From Geosiphon pyriformis (taxonomy: Eukaryota; Glomeromycota; Glomeromycetes; Archaeosporales; Geosiphonaceae), in assembly GCA_016748015.1 (NCBI GenBank), contig JAAOMT010000109.1, positions 238,991-302,990 of the forward strand: 64,000 nucleotides of DNA. Direction: 5' to 3'. This document shows, piece by piece, positions 25,266-35,427 of the stretch. Below the pieces are notes generated by a model that had not been told where the DNA came from, did no database searches, and worked only from the letters and a program-made list of their open reading frames with translations. The first letter of the stretch is position 1. Every line of letters begins with the position of its first letter. The translations under genes and the position numbers were made by a program.

Positions 25266-25926
25266 TGATTTATGTGATTATTTATTAGATATACACAAAC
25301 ATGACTAATAATTCAAATAAAAAAGAAAGTTTTAAATATTTTGCTATTTGTTATAACTCAATTTTTTATACATTCTAAAAAGTATTCTCTTTTCTTGTAT
25401 CTATGTAAAATATCGCTGTATTTTGAATTTTTTTAAAGTGAGTCCCTATATTAATGGGTAAATTACACTCAAGCAAACGATATATATAATTTGAAATTTA
25501 GTGAAGTTTAGAGACAACATTCCAATTTTTCAAAACAAAAAAAAAGTTGTATCTCCTGTCATTCTTATAGGAAATAACGTCATATACTAAGAACTTATAT
25601 CACAAAGGAAAGTTTTTAATACGTGTATTGGGCAATGCTGTCAAATATTTTTCCCTGAACTAAATGAAGAAACCTATAAATTAGTTTAAGAAAGATTTCG
25701 AGTATTTATTTAGAAGGCGACTTGGAACTTTCAATATATAGTATGGGGATAGTTTTTGCTACTTGCTTGAGAAAAGAAATTTTTTATGGTTTAAAATCTA
25801 TATTTTAACTTTTAATTTTCTATTTAAAACGCTAATTTATCTCTTTTTCCTATATAAAAACGATAATCTTAAAACGGAGAAATCGGCGATAAATCTTATA
25901 ATGGTAAAACTTCAAAAAAGATATAT

Positions 25927-25958
25927 TACAATACCAATAATTGGTTATTGGTATTGTA
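25927..25958. repeat. Perfect 14-bp hairpin, 4-base loop
   Basis: Arms 25927-25940 and 25945-25958 are exact reverse complements (TACAATACCAATAA and its complement) around TTGG. No gene lies next to it to make it an obvious terminator. Confidence 0.8.
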
Positions 25959-26514
25959 CACCATTTGCCTAAGCTTATTTTTGCTTTTTTTAACATGTTA
26001 TAATTAATAATAGTTCCTCTAGACACCTTAATTGTTTAATAGTCTGGTGTCAGAAAGTTCTGAAAATGATTAAATAAAAAATGAAACATTTATCGATAAA
26101 AATAATGCGGAAATACAAAAGTAATATAAAAAAATAAATCAATTGCTAATATATAATCGTGACAAAAAGATCTCGTTGGACGAAATCTACCTTTTACTCA
26201 ATAATTATGAGCTAGGAACTAACTGTCGTTCATTCACTTTGAAGATAATGTATTGCATCCACAATTTGATGACTCACATATTGCACATTTTTCCTAAGTC
26301 ACAAAACAATGCTTAATATCGAAATAAATAAGAATTTTTACAAATTGAACTTTTTTTGTATTTTACAGAAATATCAAATTGAATCTTGAAATCACGGATA
26401 ATGCTATCAAAGATTTAAACGCGAAACTTTAAACATGCTTTCCTATATGTCTCTTCGAATTTTATAATTCAAGAATAAGAACTATAGAAAAACCTTCCTT
26501 CCATCATTTGATAG

Positions 26515-27844
26515 CTAATTTCTCTTTATTAAGATACGATTCAACAATCGCCTCTTCTTTCTTTCTCGCTTCACATCTTTACTCAAGATTTCACTCAGTG
26601 ATCGACTGATGTAAATCGCTTTATCATTTGGAAGAAATTGTCGATATTCAGTACACACCTTATAAGGTATCCAACTCTCGATCATATCCTCACGAAGCCA
26701 TTTCATTAGAATTTCCTCAATCTCATATATTGTTGGGCGTTTATTCGGATCTTCGTCCCAGCAATTTTTCATCAATTTAGCATAACAATCTGGTGTCTCT
26801 TGATCAATCGTCGGTCTTAAGCCATTGAGAATTTTCTGAACGAGAATACTGTCGTGCGGAAATTGGGCGAAGGGAGGATCAGAGTACCGGGATGCAACTT
26901 CCCACATTATTATGCCGAAACTGTAAATATCAGCTTCAGGTGAATATTTTCCATATTGTAAGATTTCTGGGGCTAGGTATGGAATGACTCCCCAAACTTC
27001 TCTGGGTTCCGTTGATGGGGGCAGATTTATGGGTCTACGCTGACCAATATCAGTAATCTTGAGATCAATTCCATAGGGATCAGATAAAATATTTCCACAA
27101 TGTAAATTTCCATGAACATATCCTTCTGTGTGTATTGATTCAAGACCACTTGCAAGACCTCCTAATAGTAGAATTTTCATTCGCCAAGAGAAGTTTGTCC
27201 AGTTATATCGTAGTTCATGACTTAAGTTGCCTCCAGCTGCGTACCACATAACCAGAACCAAATCATTTGTTTTAGGGTCTTTTGAAAGACCGTAAATTCG
27301 ACAAATATTATTGTTCCAAAGGGATTGTAAAATAAAGCGATTTATAGATTTCAGCTAAAGGATCAACAAAAAATGATTTTTTGCTGGAATTTAGTGCATC
27401 CGATACCCAAAAATGCAAAAAAAAATTAATTTTATTTCAATTCGATACCTCTGACAGAAAGCTTTCACATCCATCAGATGAATTCCGAAAAGTTTTCAAA
27501 GCAACTTTAAGGCTTCCCCCTCGTTCCAATTTCTTCTTTGTCCTATCAAACCCGATCACCTTACCGCTCTTCCAATCACACTTATCCACCCTTCCATATT
27601 GACCTTGACCTATCAGTTCAATATTTTTAAATTCAGTGTATGAAATCCATTCAAACCAAGGCCATTCGTCTAGCCATCCATTTCCAGCATTAATTTGGGC
27701 ATTTCTGATAACTTCATCAATAAAACTATTTCCGCTTGTCCACGATGGAATATCACATGTTGGACAGATTTTTAATGTATGATTCCAAACTTTATGACAT
27801 TGAGAACAGTTTATAGCTTTAAGTTTTGATTCCTCTGGATGCAT
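26515..27844 (-). CDS. Cys-ribbon kinase-fold protein, probable pseudokinase
   Basis: Exons 27844-27449 and 27354-26515 give 411 residues. An N-terminal ribbon has C13, C16, C27 and C30, as in the large kinase family of arbuscular mycorrhizal fungi. The WFEWISYTEFKNIELIGQGQ segment leads into a glycine loop, then VALKTF holds the ATP-binding lysine. The catalytic loop reads YVHGNLHCGNIL, so the HRD aspartate is replaced by asparagine. The metal site is ITDIGQ rather than DFG. The activation segment ends PYLAPEILQYGKYSPEADIY, and MKNCWDEDPNKRP matches the C-lobe CW...RP motif. The fold is a tyrosine-kinase-like (TKL) type. Loss of the catalytic base suggests weak or no phosphotransfer, with nucleotide binding possibly kept through Lys and Asp. 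The C-terminal tail is basic (KRERKKRRLL). The frame is intact, unlike the kinase at 8-9 kb. Confidence 0.85.
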
Positions 27845-29401
27845 TTTTCATAAAAACGAAAAGTAACTTTTTAGAGAATCAGATAAATGCATGAAAGACT
27901 GTATAAATATAAGGTTAATCCAAGATATTTAGATTAAACGAATTTTTTCAAACCAAACACTAATTTATGTACCACATAATCAGCATTGGAAAGATGACCA
28001 ATAAAAATTTCTATGCTATATTGCATGCAGTTAGTAATTTCATTTCCAAGTTTAGAGTTTTAAATTGCAGATTAAAAGCCACACATTTTTGAATTCGTTT
28101 TTTCAAAGGAACATATGATTTTGAATGATCATCGAAAATGTCTTTGCTAATCGAAATATTTATATTAGAGTTGCATAATAAAAATCGCAATGAACCAGTT
28201 ACAAGATCTTCAATTAATGAATTAATTAAAATACATAATAGAGCTCTTCTAGGAGTATAAATTTAGTTTGGTTCAAAATTTCATCAAATTATTAAAATGT
28301 ATCTTTATTTGTGAGGATATAAATATTTTCACATGCTGTGTGTTATTAATTACGAATATTTTTTAACAAAACGTACCAGTGAATGAAGACTTTGAACGCA
28401 AGATTTTATTTTTCAGGTAGTTTTTAGATTAAAAATTACGACCAATTAAAGGAAAAAGAATAAATTATAAAAAAATAAAGTGAATTATTCCTTTCTTTGA
28501 AAACTCTTTATATTCAGAAAATTGGTTTAATAGGAATTCAAGAGTGTAACTTTACACAATTTTCTTTTGGGTTGGGACAAAAAAATTCAAGATATATATG
28601 ATTTGGGAAAATTAAAAATGCATTTTATATAATAATAATCTTCTTTGTTAGTTTTTTCTGTAATTAAATTAATCGAATGAAATAAATGGTATTGAAAGTA
28701 CGTACCACTCAAAGTTGTAATATTTAGATGAACTGTGTATTATAAACAATAATTTAATGAATTTAAAAATTCATAACAATAGATGTTAATAGAGTTTTGA
28801 AAAAGAAAAAAGTAAAAAGACAATAAAAATTTATTATAGAATACAAGATAAATTGGAAGGGACGTTTATCTTAAATTTTTTTTTCTGAAAAAAAAAACCC
28901 CCCTTTAAAAATTTAAAAGTTTTTAAAATAATATTTTGTAATTAATTTGTTTTATAAATTGAATTTGTGATTTTAATTTCAAATTTTATATATATTTCCG
29001 AAGATTGACTATTGTAAAAGAAAGTAATTTGTAAATAAATGCTTAAATTGATACCTATTTTTTATATAGATTTATTAAAAATTTAAAGCTTTAAATTTTT
29101 GGCGCAATCTTAAGTTATTTTGGGTTTAAATTTTTAACTTTGGGTCTTTGATTGGTGAACTTTTTGTGTGTACCAAAAGTTAAAAATTATTCTCCTGAAA
29201 AAATGTGTGTTCCAGATGCGAAAATTCTCGTAACTTTCCAAAATCATCTGGAACCAGTTTATAAGCAAAATGTTTAAAAATAAAGCGAGGGTTCTAAATA
29301 AAATGATTTACCAAATTGGAATTCAAATTAAGTATGTCCTTTGATCGTCCATCGTGGGTCTTTTACGGGCTTACAAGGAGTAAAATAAAAACATTAAAAT
29401 T
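27845..29401. other. Intergenic, no gene seen
   Basis: AT-rich with no supported gene. A homopolymer patch of T, A and C runs lies near 28877-28910. Confidence 0.5.
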
Positions 29402-29611
29402 TTACTTCCCGAGCCTAAAGATTAAGATTTGAAGATTTGATTGAAAACATCTTACCCAATGGCCTTTTGTACGTCTATGCTGGTAAAGAGATTTATTGGT
29501 CTTGAACGTTTTTTTACACCAATTACAACAAAATTTCTTGCGAATTTTTTTGTTTCTTCGTTTTTTTAAATTTTCTTCATCTTCATTATAAATCAAAAAT
29601 TTGCGTGCCAT
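29402..29611 (-). CDS. C2H2 zinc-finger exon, probably partial
   Basis: A 69-codon frame begins with ATG at 29611. After a lysine/arginine-rich leader it contains one zinc finger, CNWCKKTFKTNKSLYQHRR then TKGH, with spacing C-x2-C-x12-H-x5-H. This resembles the JAZ/U1-like C2H2 type used for nucleic acid binding. The codon after the finger (TGG) abuts a good GTAAGA donor, so the last 20 or so residues may be intron and the gene may continue downstream; I could not place the next exon with confidence. The stretch KKRRNKKIRKK could serve as a nuclear signal (inference). Confidence 0.5.
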   Translation of the reverse strand: MARKFLIYNEDEENLKKRRNKKIRKKFCCNWCKKTFKTNKSLYQHRRTKGHWVRCFQSNLQILIFRLGK

Positions 29612-30374
29612 TTGGTGTAACTTTTATGTATTTGCTGAGAAGAAATTTTGAAGTTATAATATATAGTTGTAGAGTCTTTGTTTTTTGTTTTGTTACAAGA
29701 GTCATCATTTACAGTATGTCATATGAAATATATTGATGGCACTATTGTTTTCTATATTAAGGATCATTCTTGTGGTTTAATCAAATTTATCAATGACGAT
29801 ATGAATGAAATTGTCCAAATATTTTATTCTCACACTTGAAAGCAAGATTAATTTCAAAGACAGCACATAAAAAAAGTTTAAAATTTTTATTATGTTGAGG
29901 TTGTAAAAGAATACCAAAATATTTAATAAAATTTCTGGATCAAAGTTCATTATCTAAATATAGTTATATTACTAGTCATTAAGTCCAAACTTTTGCTAAA
30001 ATGAAAATGCATAATCAAATTAATAAATGATTGAATTCTTAATAAAAGCTTTTCAACAGTAAATTTAAATATATCAGGTTTTATTTTTCATGTCTTTAAT
30101 TCCATAATAACAATTATTCAAATATATTAAAATAAATTTATTTGTAAAATTAGAATCAAAAATAAAAATAATTCTTAAATTAATTCTTGGACCCATTTTT
30201 TAAATGTTAAGGTTTTTAATTGTTTGAAGTTTAATATACGTTAAAATTTTTGAGATATCAAACAAAATCTTTGAAAAATTTTTATGTTTATTGTAAAAAT
30301 TAAGAAAACTTCTTAAAATATCCTCATATCACTTATTTTGAAACAATTTTTACACATAACTTAATTTTAAATAT
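29612..30374. other. AT-rich intergenic region
   Basis: No supported gene or repeat between the zinc-finger exon and the LTR. Confidence 0.5.
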
Positions 30375-30996
30375 TGTTACGGTTGAAACTTTTACTTTTT
30401 ACTTTTCATTTATTTACTTAATCATAGTTAGTTACATGTATTAGCCATTGATGTCATTAGTTAGCCACCCTATTTTTAGAAGTAGTCGTTGACTCGATCA
30501 TTGACTTAGTCGTTGACTTGGTCATTGACTCTATCATTGACCTGATCATTGATCCCTTTTTAAGAGTATATAACTGAGACTTCCCAAAGCTGTAGAAATA
30601 CATCCACACTCAGATCAAATTCATTCAAAGCAAAGATCAATACAATCATATCAAACTCCTTTATTTCCTTTTCTTGATTTGTATAATTGTTAGTTTTTGT
30701 GAAGTATATTGAATAAACATTTACTGAAAAGTACAACTGATACCTGATATTGAGGCATAGAATTATACCAGTGTATTATCTTTTGTTGACAGTACAAACT
30801 AACCCTCTACCTTCAGATTTCTTTGTTACCTTTTTGGAAAGAATAGTGACAGAGATATTTATGAGACTGATCTCGCATATTGAATCCTTACTAATTTAAT
30901 TTACTCATTAAAGTTGAATTACCCTTTTATTATTTTATTGTAATACAATACTGTTTTCCCTTGCTATCTATTAGCATGTTACCTTTGACTGTAACA
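30375..30996 (+). mobile_element. Probable solo LTR of a retrotransposon
   Basis: A 622-base block starts TGTTAC and ends GTAACA, a perfect 6-base terminal inverted repeat with the TG...CA ends of LTRs. It is flanked by ATAT on both sides, a possible 4-base target duplication that is weak because the flank is AT-rich. Inside, in promoter order, are six 12-base direct repeats (30485-30556), a TATATA box (30567-30572) and an AATAAA signal (30712-30717). This order matches U3-R-U5 in the plus orientation. No primer-binding site, gag or pol follows, so I read it as solo. A second copy in the genome would be needed to prove it. Confidence 0.65.
30485..30556 (+). repeat. Six 12-bp repeats in LTR U3
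   Basis: Six adjacent 12-base units, consensus near RTCRTTGACTYG, sit just upstream of a TATA box. They probably act as repeated factor-binding sites of the LTR promoter (inference). Confidence 0.8.
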
Positions 30997-31701
30997 ATAT
31001 AAATCTTACTAATCAAATTGTAAAAAAAGGGGTAAAGTTCAACAAAATTTACAAATTTCACTTTTTAAAATCAAAAGTCATGTAAAGTAAGATAGAATGG
31101 TCTCAACCAAATTTTCTTAAAAATTATCTATTGTGCTGTTTAATTAAAGAATTTGAGCCAATAATTTTAAATTTTTGTAAAGTTACTTTTGAAATTTTTT
31201 GATTTAATCTGCAAAATAATAATTTTTGGATAAAATTTTTTCAGCAAAAAATAATAATAAATGTTTAAAACTGCGGCCAGGCTTCCCTTTTTTATATAGT
31301 TAAGTTCAATACATAATAATGATGAAAGTTTTTCGCCCTAAAACTCAAATGCCTAACCGGAGGGGGGGGGGGGAGCCAACATAAATAACTGTGTTTAAGG
31401 GCGCGTAAAAATTTTTGGATCATAAAATTTCAAATATTAGGCCCCTGAAAAAATCAAAAAAAGGGTCCAAAACACGTCCAAGTTTATATTTCAAAAAAAA
31501 GAAAAACAAATCATTCGATATAAAATCTGCTGACATCATCAATTTTTCTCATATTATATATACTCTTGCCGTAATTTACAAATTTCAAAAGTCAGATTTC
31601 AAAAGTCAAATTTCAAACTCATAAAACTTAAACACGTACTATAAGCTTCATGTATCGTAGGGTTTACTACAAAAAATACCTAAGGTTCTATAGTGATGAA
31701 G
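30997..31701. other. Intergenic left of adapter
   Basis: No supported gene. A run of 12 Gs lies at 31362-31373. Confidence 0.5.
31362..31373 (+). repeat. G12 homopolymer
   Basis: Twelve consecutive G residues in AT-rich DNA. Confidence 0.9.
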
Positions 31702-31720
31702 CTGTCTCTTATACACATCT
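31702..31720 (+). other. Nextera/Tn5 mosaic-end adapter sequence
   Basis: The 19 bases CTGTCTCTTATACACATCT are an exact match to the Tn5 mosaic end used in Nextera library adapters. Its translations (LSLIHI forward, MCIRDS reverse) are familiar contaminants in predicted proteins. It marks untrimmed adapter or a chimeric join, so the left and right sides may not be contiguous in the genome. Confidence 0.95.
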
Positions 31721-32838
31721 TGGTTACTTCTAAAAATCTAGATGGCGAAAGATCTGCAGAGAGTGAACGAGAAAAAAAGACATTGAGAGCCGAAAAACCA
31801 AATGACCCAAACAATTTGGTGGATACCTGGCAAAGCATAGCATGGGATAACGGGGCCAAAAAAACAAAGGTGATATCGACTCCTTTCTGTGAAAAGGAGA
31901 CCGATAGTGATAAAATCCTCCTAATGGAGGAGAAAACTGATGAGACGAGGCAAGCTATTGAAGAAAATCTAGAAGACGCAGAAAATCTAGAAGACGAAGA
32001 AAACCTAGCAGACGAAGGAAATCTAGAAGGCGAAGGAAATCTGGAGCGCAAAGAAAATCTAGCAGACGAAGAAAATCTAGAACGCAAAGAAAATCTAGAA
32101 GACGAAGGAAATCTGGAGCGCAAAAAAAATCTAGCAGACGAAGAAAATCTAGCAGACGAAGAAGATCTAGAAGACGAAGAAGATCTAGAAGACGAAGAAA
32201 ACCTAGCAGACGAAGAAAATCTAGAACGCAAAGAAAATCTAGAACGCAAAGAAAATCTGGCAGACGAAGAAAATTTAGAACGCAAAGAAAATCTAGAAGA
32301 CGAAGAAAATTTAGAACGCAAAGGAAATGAAAGTGAAGTAATTATGGAAAATAATAAAAATAAGATTACTCAACTGAGAGTGATTGAAGAAAAAACATTA
32401 AAAGTTCATCAAGAAATGGGAATATCGAGCGTTAATAATAAGGAAAATAATAATATTGAAGAGTCATCAGGAAGTATTGAAGGAGAAACAATAATGGAAA
32501 AGGGTTCTGAAAATAGAGATTTGGATAGTAAAGTAAATGAACTGAAAATGGCCAGAAAGGAATCACTGATACAAAATCACAATGAGGAGATTNNNNNNNN
32601 NNNNNNNNNNNNNNNNNNNNNNNNNNNNNNNNNNNNNNNNNNNNNNNNNNNNNNNNNNNNNNNNNNNNNNNNNNNNNNNNNNNNNNNNNNNNNNNNNNNN
32701 NNNNNNNNNNNNNNNNNNNNNAAATTAAATATTGATGACTTTAGGAAAAGAAAATCGGATATTGAAGTGGATAGGTGGGTAGGAAGCAGGAAGAAGCAAC
32801 ACCTTGATTCAAAAGACAGAAAATTCAATACCAAATAG
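31721..32838 (+). CDS. Charged hexapeptide-repeat protein, incomplete
   Basis: The frame is open from the adapter through 32838, with a 129-base N gap in the middle. The first about ten residues of the apparent ORF (from 31693) are adapter-derived or flank, so the true N-terminus is missing. Residues read as hydrophilic sequence (VDTWQSIAWDNGAKKTKV), then 20 exact-length hexapeptide units at 31963-32322, then a Glu/Lys/Asn-rich region up to the gap. After the gap, KLNIDDFRKRKSDIEVDRWV leads into the first unit of the tandem array and ends at a stop. I recognise no domain. It may be a disordered, highly charged coiled-coil-like protein, or part of a repetitive element. The join across the Ns being in frame may be accidental. 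Confidence 0.5.
31963..32322 (+). repeat. Twenty 18-bp units coding ENLxxx
   Basis: Twenty consecutive 18-base units encode a hexapeptide of the form (E/G/K)(N/D)L(E/A)(D/G/R)(A/E/K). Each unit ends either in an acidic pair, usually DE, or in RK. Unit length is invariant, so the array keeps the reading frame. Confidence 0.9.
32593..32721. other. Assembly gap (129 Ns)
   Basis: A run of 129 Ns, a multiple of 3 that may be a scaffolder estimate. It lies immediately before the long tandem array, a place where assemblers fail. Confidence 0.98.
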
Positions 32839-34330
32839 AAAAAAAAATAAATCTAAATCATCCCTGGAAGCAAATAAAAAGAAAAAATAGAAAAAAATCA
32901 TCTTCCAAGTCGACGACCAGGGTAAAAAAGCGTATCAACCAAGGTGTCAAACAGCATTCTTGAACACCAGAGGTGGGTAGGAAGCAGCAAGAAGCAACAC
33001 CTTGATTCAAAAGACAGAAAATTCAATACCAAATAGAAAAAAAAATAAATCTAAATCATCCCTGGAAGCAAATAAAAAGAAAAAATAGAAAAAAATCATC
33101 TTCCAAGTCGACGACCAGGGTAAAAAAGCGTATCAACCAAGGTGTCAAACAGCATTCTTGAACACCAGAGGTGGGTAGGAAGCAGCAAGAAGCAACACCT
33201 TGATTCAAAGTCAGAAAATTCAATACCAAAGAGAAAAAAAAATAAATCTAAATCATCCCTGGAAGCAAATAAAAAGAAAAAATAGAAAAAAAATCATCTT
33301 CCAAGTCGACGACCAGGGCAAAAAAGCGTATCAAACAAGGTGTCAAACAGCATTCTTGAACACCAGAGCAACACCTTGATTCAAAGACAGAAAATTCAAT
33401 ACCAAAAAGAAAAATAAATAAATCTAAATCACCCTTGGAAGCAAATAAAAAGAAAAAATAGAAAAAAAAATCATCTTCCATGTCGGCGACCAGGGCAAAA
33501 AAGCGTATCAACCAAGGTGTCAAACAGCATTCTTGAACACCAGAGGTGGGTAGGAAGCAGCAAGAAGCAACACCTTGATTCAAAGACCGAGAATTCAATA
33601 CCAAAGAGAAAAAAAATAAATCTAAATGATCCCTGGAAGCAAATAATAATCTTCCAAGTCGACGACCAGGGCAAAAAAGCGTATCAACCAAGGTGTCAAA
33701 CAGCATTCTTGAACACCAGAGGTGGGTAGGAGGCAGCAAGAAGCAACACCTTGATTCAAAGACCGAGAATTCAATACCAAAGAGAAAAAAAATAAATCTA
33801 AATGATCCCTGGAAGCAAATAATAATCTTCCAAGTCGACGACCAGGGCAAAAAAGCGTATCAACCAAGGTGTCAAACAGCATTCTTGAACACCAGAGGTG
33901 GGTAGGAGGCAGCAAGAAGCAACACCTTGATTCAAAGACCGAGAATTCAATACCAAAGAGAAAAAAAATAAATCTAAATGATCCCTGGAAGCAAATAATA
34001 ATCTTCCAAGTCGACGACCAGGGCAAAAAAGCGTATCAACCAAGGTGTCAAACAGCATTCTTGAACACCAGAGGTGGGTAGGAGGCAGCAAGAAGCAACA
34101 CCTTGATTCAAAGACCGAGAATTCAATACCAAAGAGAAAAAAAATAAATCTAAATGATCCCTGGAAGCAAATAATAATCTTCCAAGTCGACGACCAGGGC
34201 AAAAAAGCGTATCAACCAAGGTGTCAATCAGCATTCTGGAACATCAGAACGGGTTAGCGACAGCCAAATAAGCGTATCAACCAAGGTGTCAAACAGCATT
34301 CTGGAACACCAGAACGGGTTAGCGACAGCC
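32773..34330 (+). repeat. Tandem array of 198- and 176-bp units
   Basis: Units begin with AGGTGGGTAGGA at 32773, 32971 and 33169 (198-base period), then about 33366 (start deleted), 33544, 33720, 33896 and 34072 (176-base period). It ends in two diverged 68-base half-units at about 34246 and 34314. The 176-base units are nearly identical and lack an A-rich spacer present in the 198-base units. Since 176 is not a multiple of 3, overlapping 70-codon plus-strand frames and 134-codon minus-strand frames recur by repetition; I do not annotate these as genes. No spacers of CRISPR type occur. Confidence 0.92.
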
Positions 34331-34332
34331 AA

Positions 34333-34695
34333 ATGACTATACAAACTACAGATAACTATAATCCCTCTGAAAATGCTCTAAACAGTGATAACAGTCCTAC
34401 CAATCTAGCGATTCGAAACCCAAACAAAGATTTCAAATTGAAATTAAGGGTTTCTTCGTCAACAATGCGGGTAACTGAAGCCCGGTTTCATCCAAAGGTC
34501 GAAAACAAAGGGGAAGACCACGAGATGGAAGATTATGAGAGTGAGGAGCAATTTCAGAGGGGTACTTTGAGTGGTCCTCATAGAACAAAGCGTCAAGGAA
34601 CTTCGAGTTCAAGGGGCAACAGGCAGAGGGGAAATCCTTTGGGAAAATCCCACAAAATGATAACTCGTTCCCAAAGAGCAAATGCTATTTCTTGA
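34333..34695 (+). CDS. Basic low-complexity ORF after tandem array
   Basis: A 120-codon frame starts at ATG 34333 directly after the last repeat half-unit. The protein is hydrophilic, with an acidic patch (EDHEMEDYESEEQ) and a basic tail (RTKRQGTSSSRGNRQRGN, then KMITRSQRAN). No domain is recognisable. The upstream frame is open only through the last half-repeat, so this may be the 3' end of a gene broken by repeat expansion or by the uncertain assembly here. Confidence 0.4.
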   Translation: MTIQTTDNYNPSENALNSDNSPTNLAIRNPNKDFKLKLRVSSSTMRVTEARFHPKVENKGEDHEMEDYESEEQFQRGTLSGPHRTKRQGTSSSRGNRQRGNPLGKSHKMITRSQRANAIS

Positions 34696-35427
34696 AAGTC
34701 TGGCAGTTGCCCTGAACTATTTTTTTTGGTCGCTTTGTTTTTATGTCATCACCGAATATTTTAGTCTTTATAATTAGTAAATTTCATAATCTGTTTTATT
34801 TCTTCTGTATTATAGCCAAAAAAATTAATATTTCTTCTGTATTAAAGCCAAAAAAATCAATACAATTATTCCAATATTTTGGAAATTTTGATCTTTGCAG
34901 ATTAAATTTATCCGTAGCAAAACAAATTTAAAAATATGTTTACGAAAATAATTTAGCAAAAAGGTATTGTAGTTTTGGGCATTTGAAAGTGTTGTCTTTC
35001 TAATCATATTTCTATTTTTAACTCATTCTAATTTAAAATGGTTTCTTTTGGGGTACACCAAAATGGTGCTAATTTTTATTATAGGAATTGAAACGAAACA
35101 ATCAAATCCTAGTAGATAGCTAATTATGTAACATCATAAACAGGCATAACACAGCAAATGATCAAATGTTTGATTATGATAAAAATTTTAAAAAATAACT
35201 TTCACAAACCCGAATATTAGTCATATATTACATCTTTCTTTGGTGTTACTGTCTTGGCTGATTAACTTTTAAAGAAAAATTTGAATAATCAAATTTTGAA
35301 CCTACCAAATGAAACAATTAACCCTTTAGACACTATTGTCCAAAATCTTCATCCACTCTAAGTTTGATAAATATTTAAAATTACATAGAGAAAATTTAAA
35401 GCTAATATATAATTCAATATAATTGGA
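34696..35427. other. Intergenic, no gene seen
   Basis: AT-rich, containing a short direct repeat of AATATTTCTTCTGTATTA-like words near 34803-34850 and no supported gene. Confidence 0.5.

Larger units (their letters stand above)
21216..26514. other. AT desert with simple repeats
   Basis: No supported gene in 5.3 kb. From about 21.95 to 24.7 kb the DNA is nearly all A and T with long T and A tracts. It holds a (AAT)n tract (24125-24222), a less AT-rich patch with repeated GGCTCGCAA words (25150-25265) and a perfect hairpin (25927-25958). A 64-codon frame at 21578-21772 (minus) has a weak EEIASGGF resemblance to a kinase glycine loop but nothing else. Confidence 0.6.

Noticed and set aside
31680-32321. 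A 213-codon Ser/Arg/Phe-rich frame on the minus strand
   Set aside because: It is the antisense of the 18-base ENL repeat and ends in the adapter-coded MCIRDS peptide.
33248-34257. Several overlapping 70- to 200-codon frames on both strands in the tandem array
   Set aside because: They repeat every 176 bases as a by-product of the repeat unit; no independent start, domain or splice context supports any of them.
32773-34330. CRISPR-like repeat array
   Set aside because: Units are contiguous 176-198 base repeats without unique spacers, in a eukaryotic genome.
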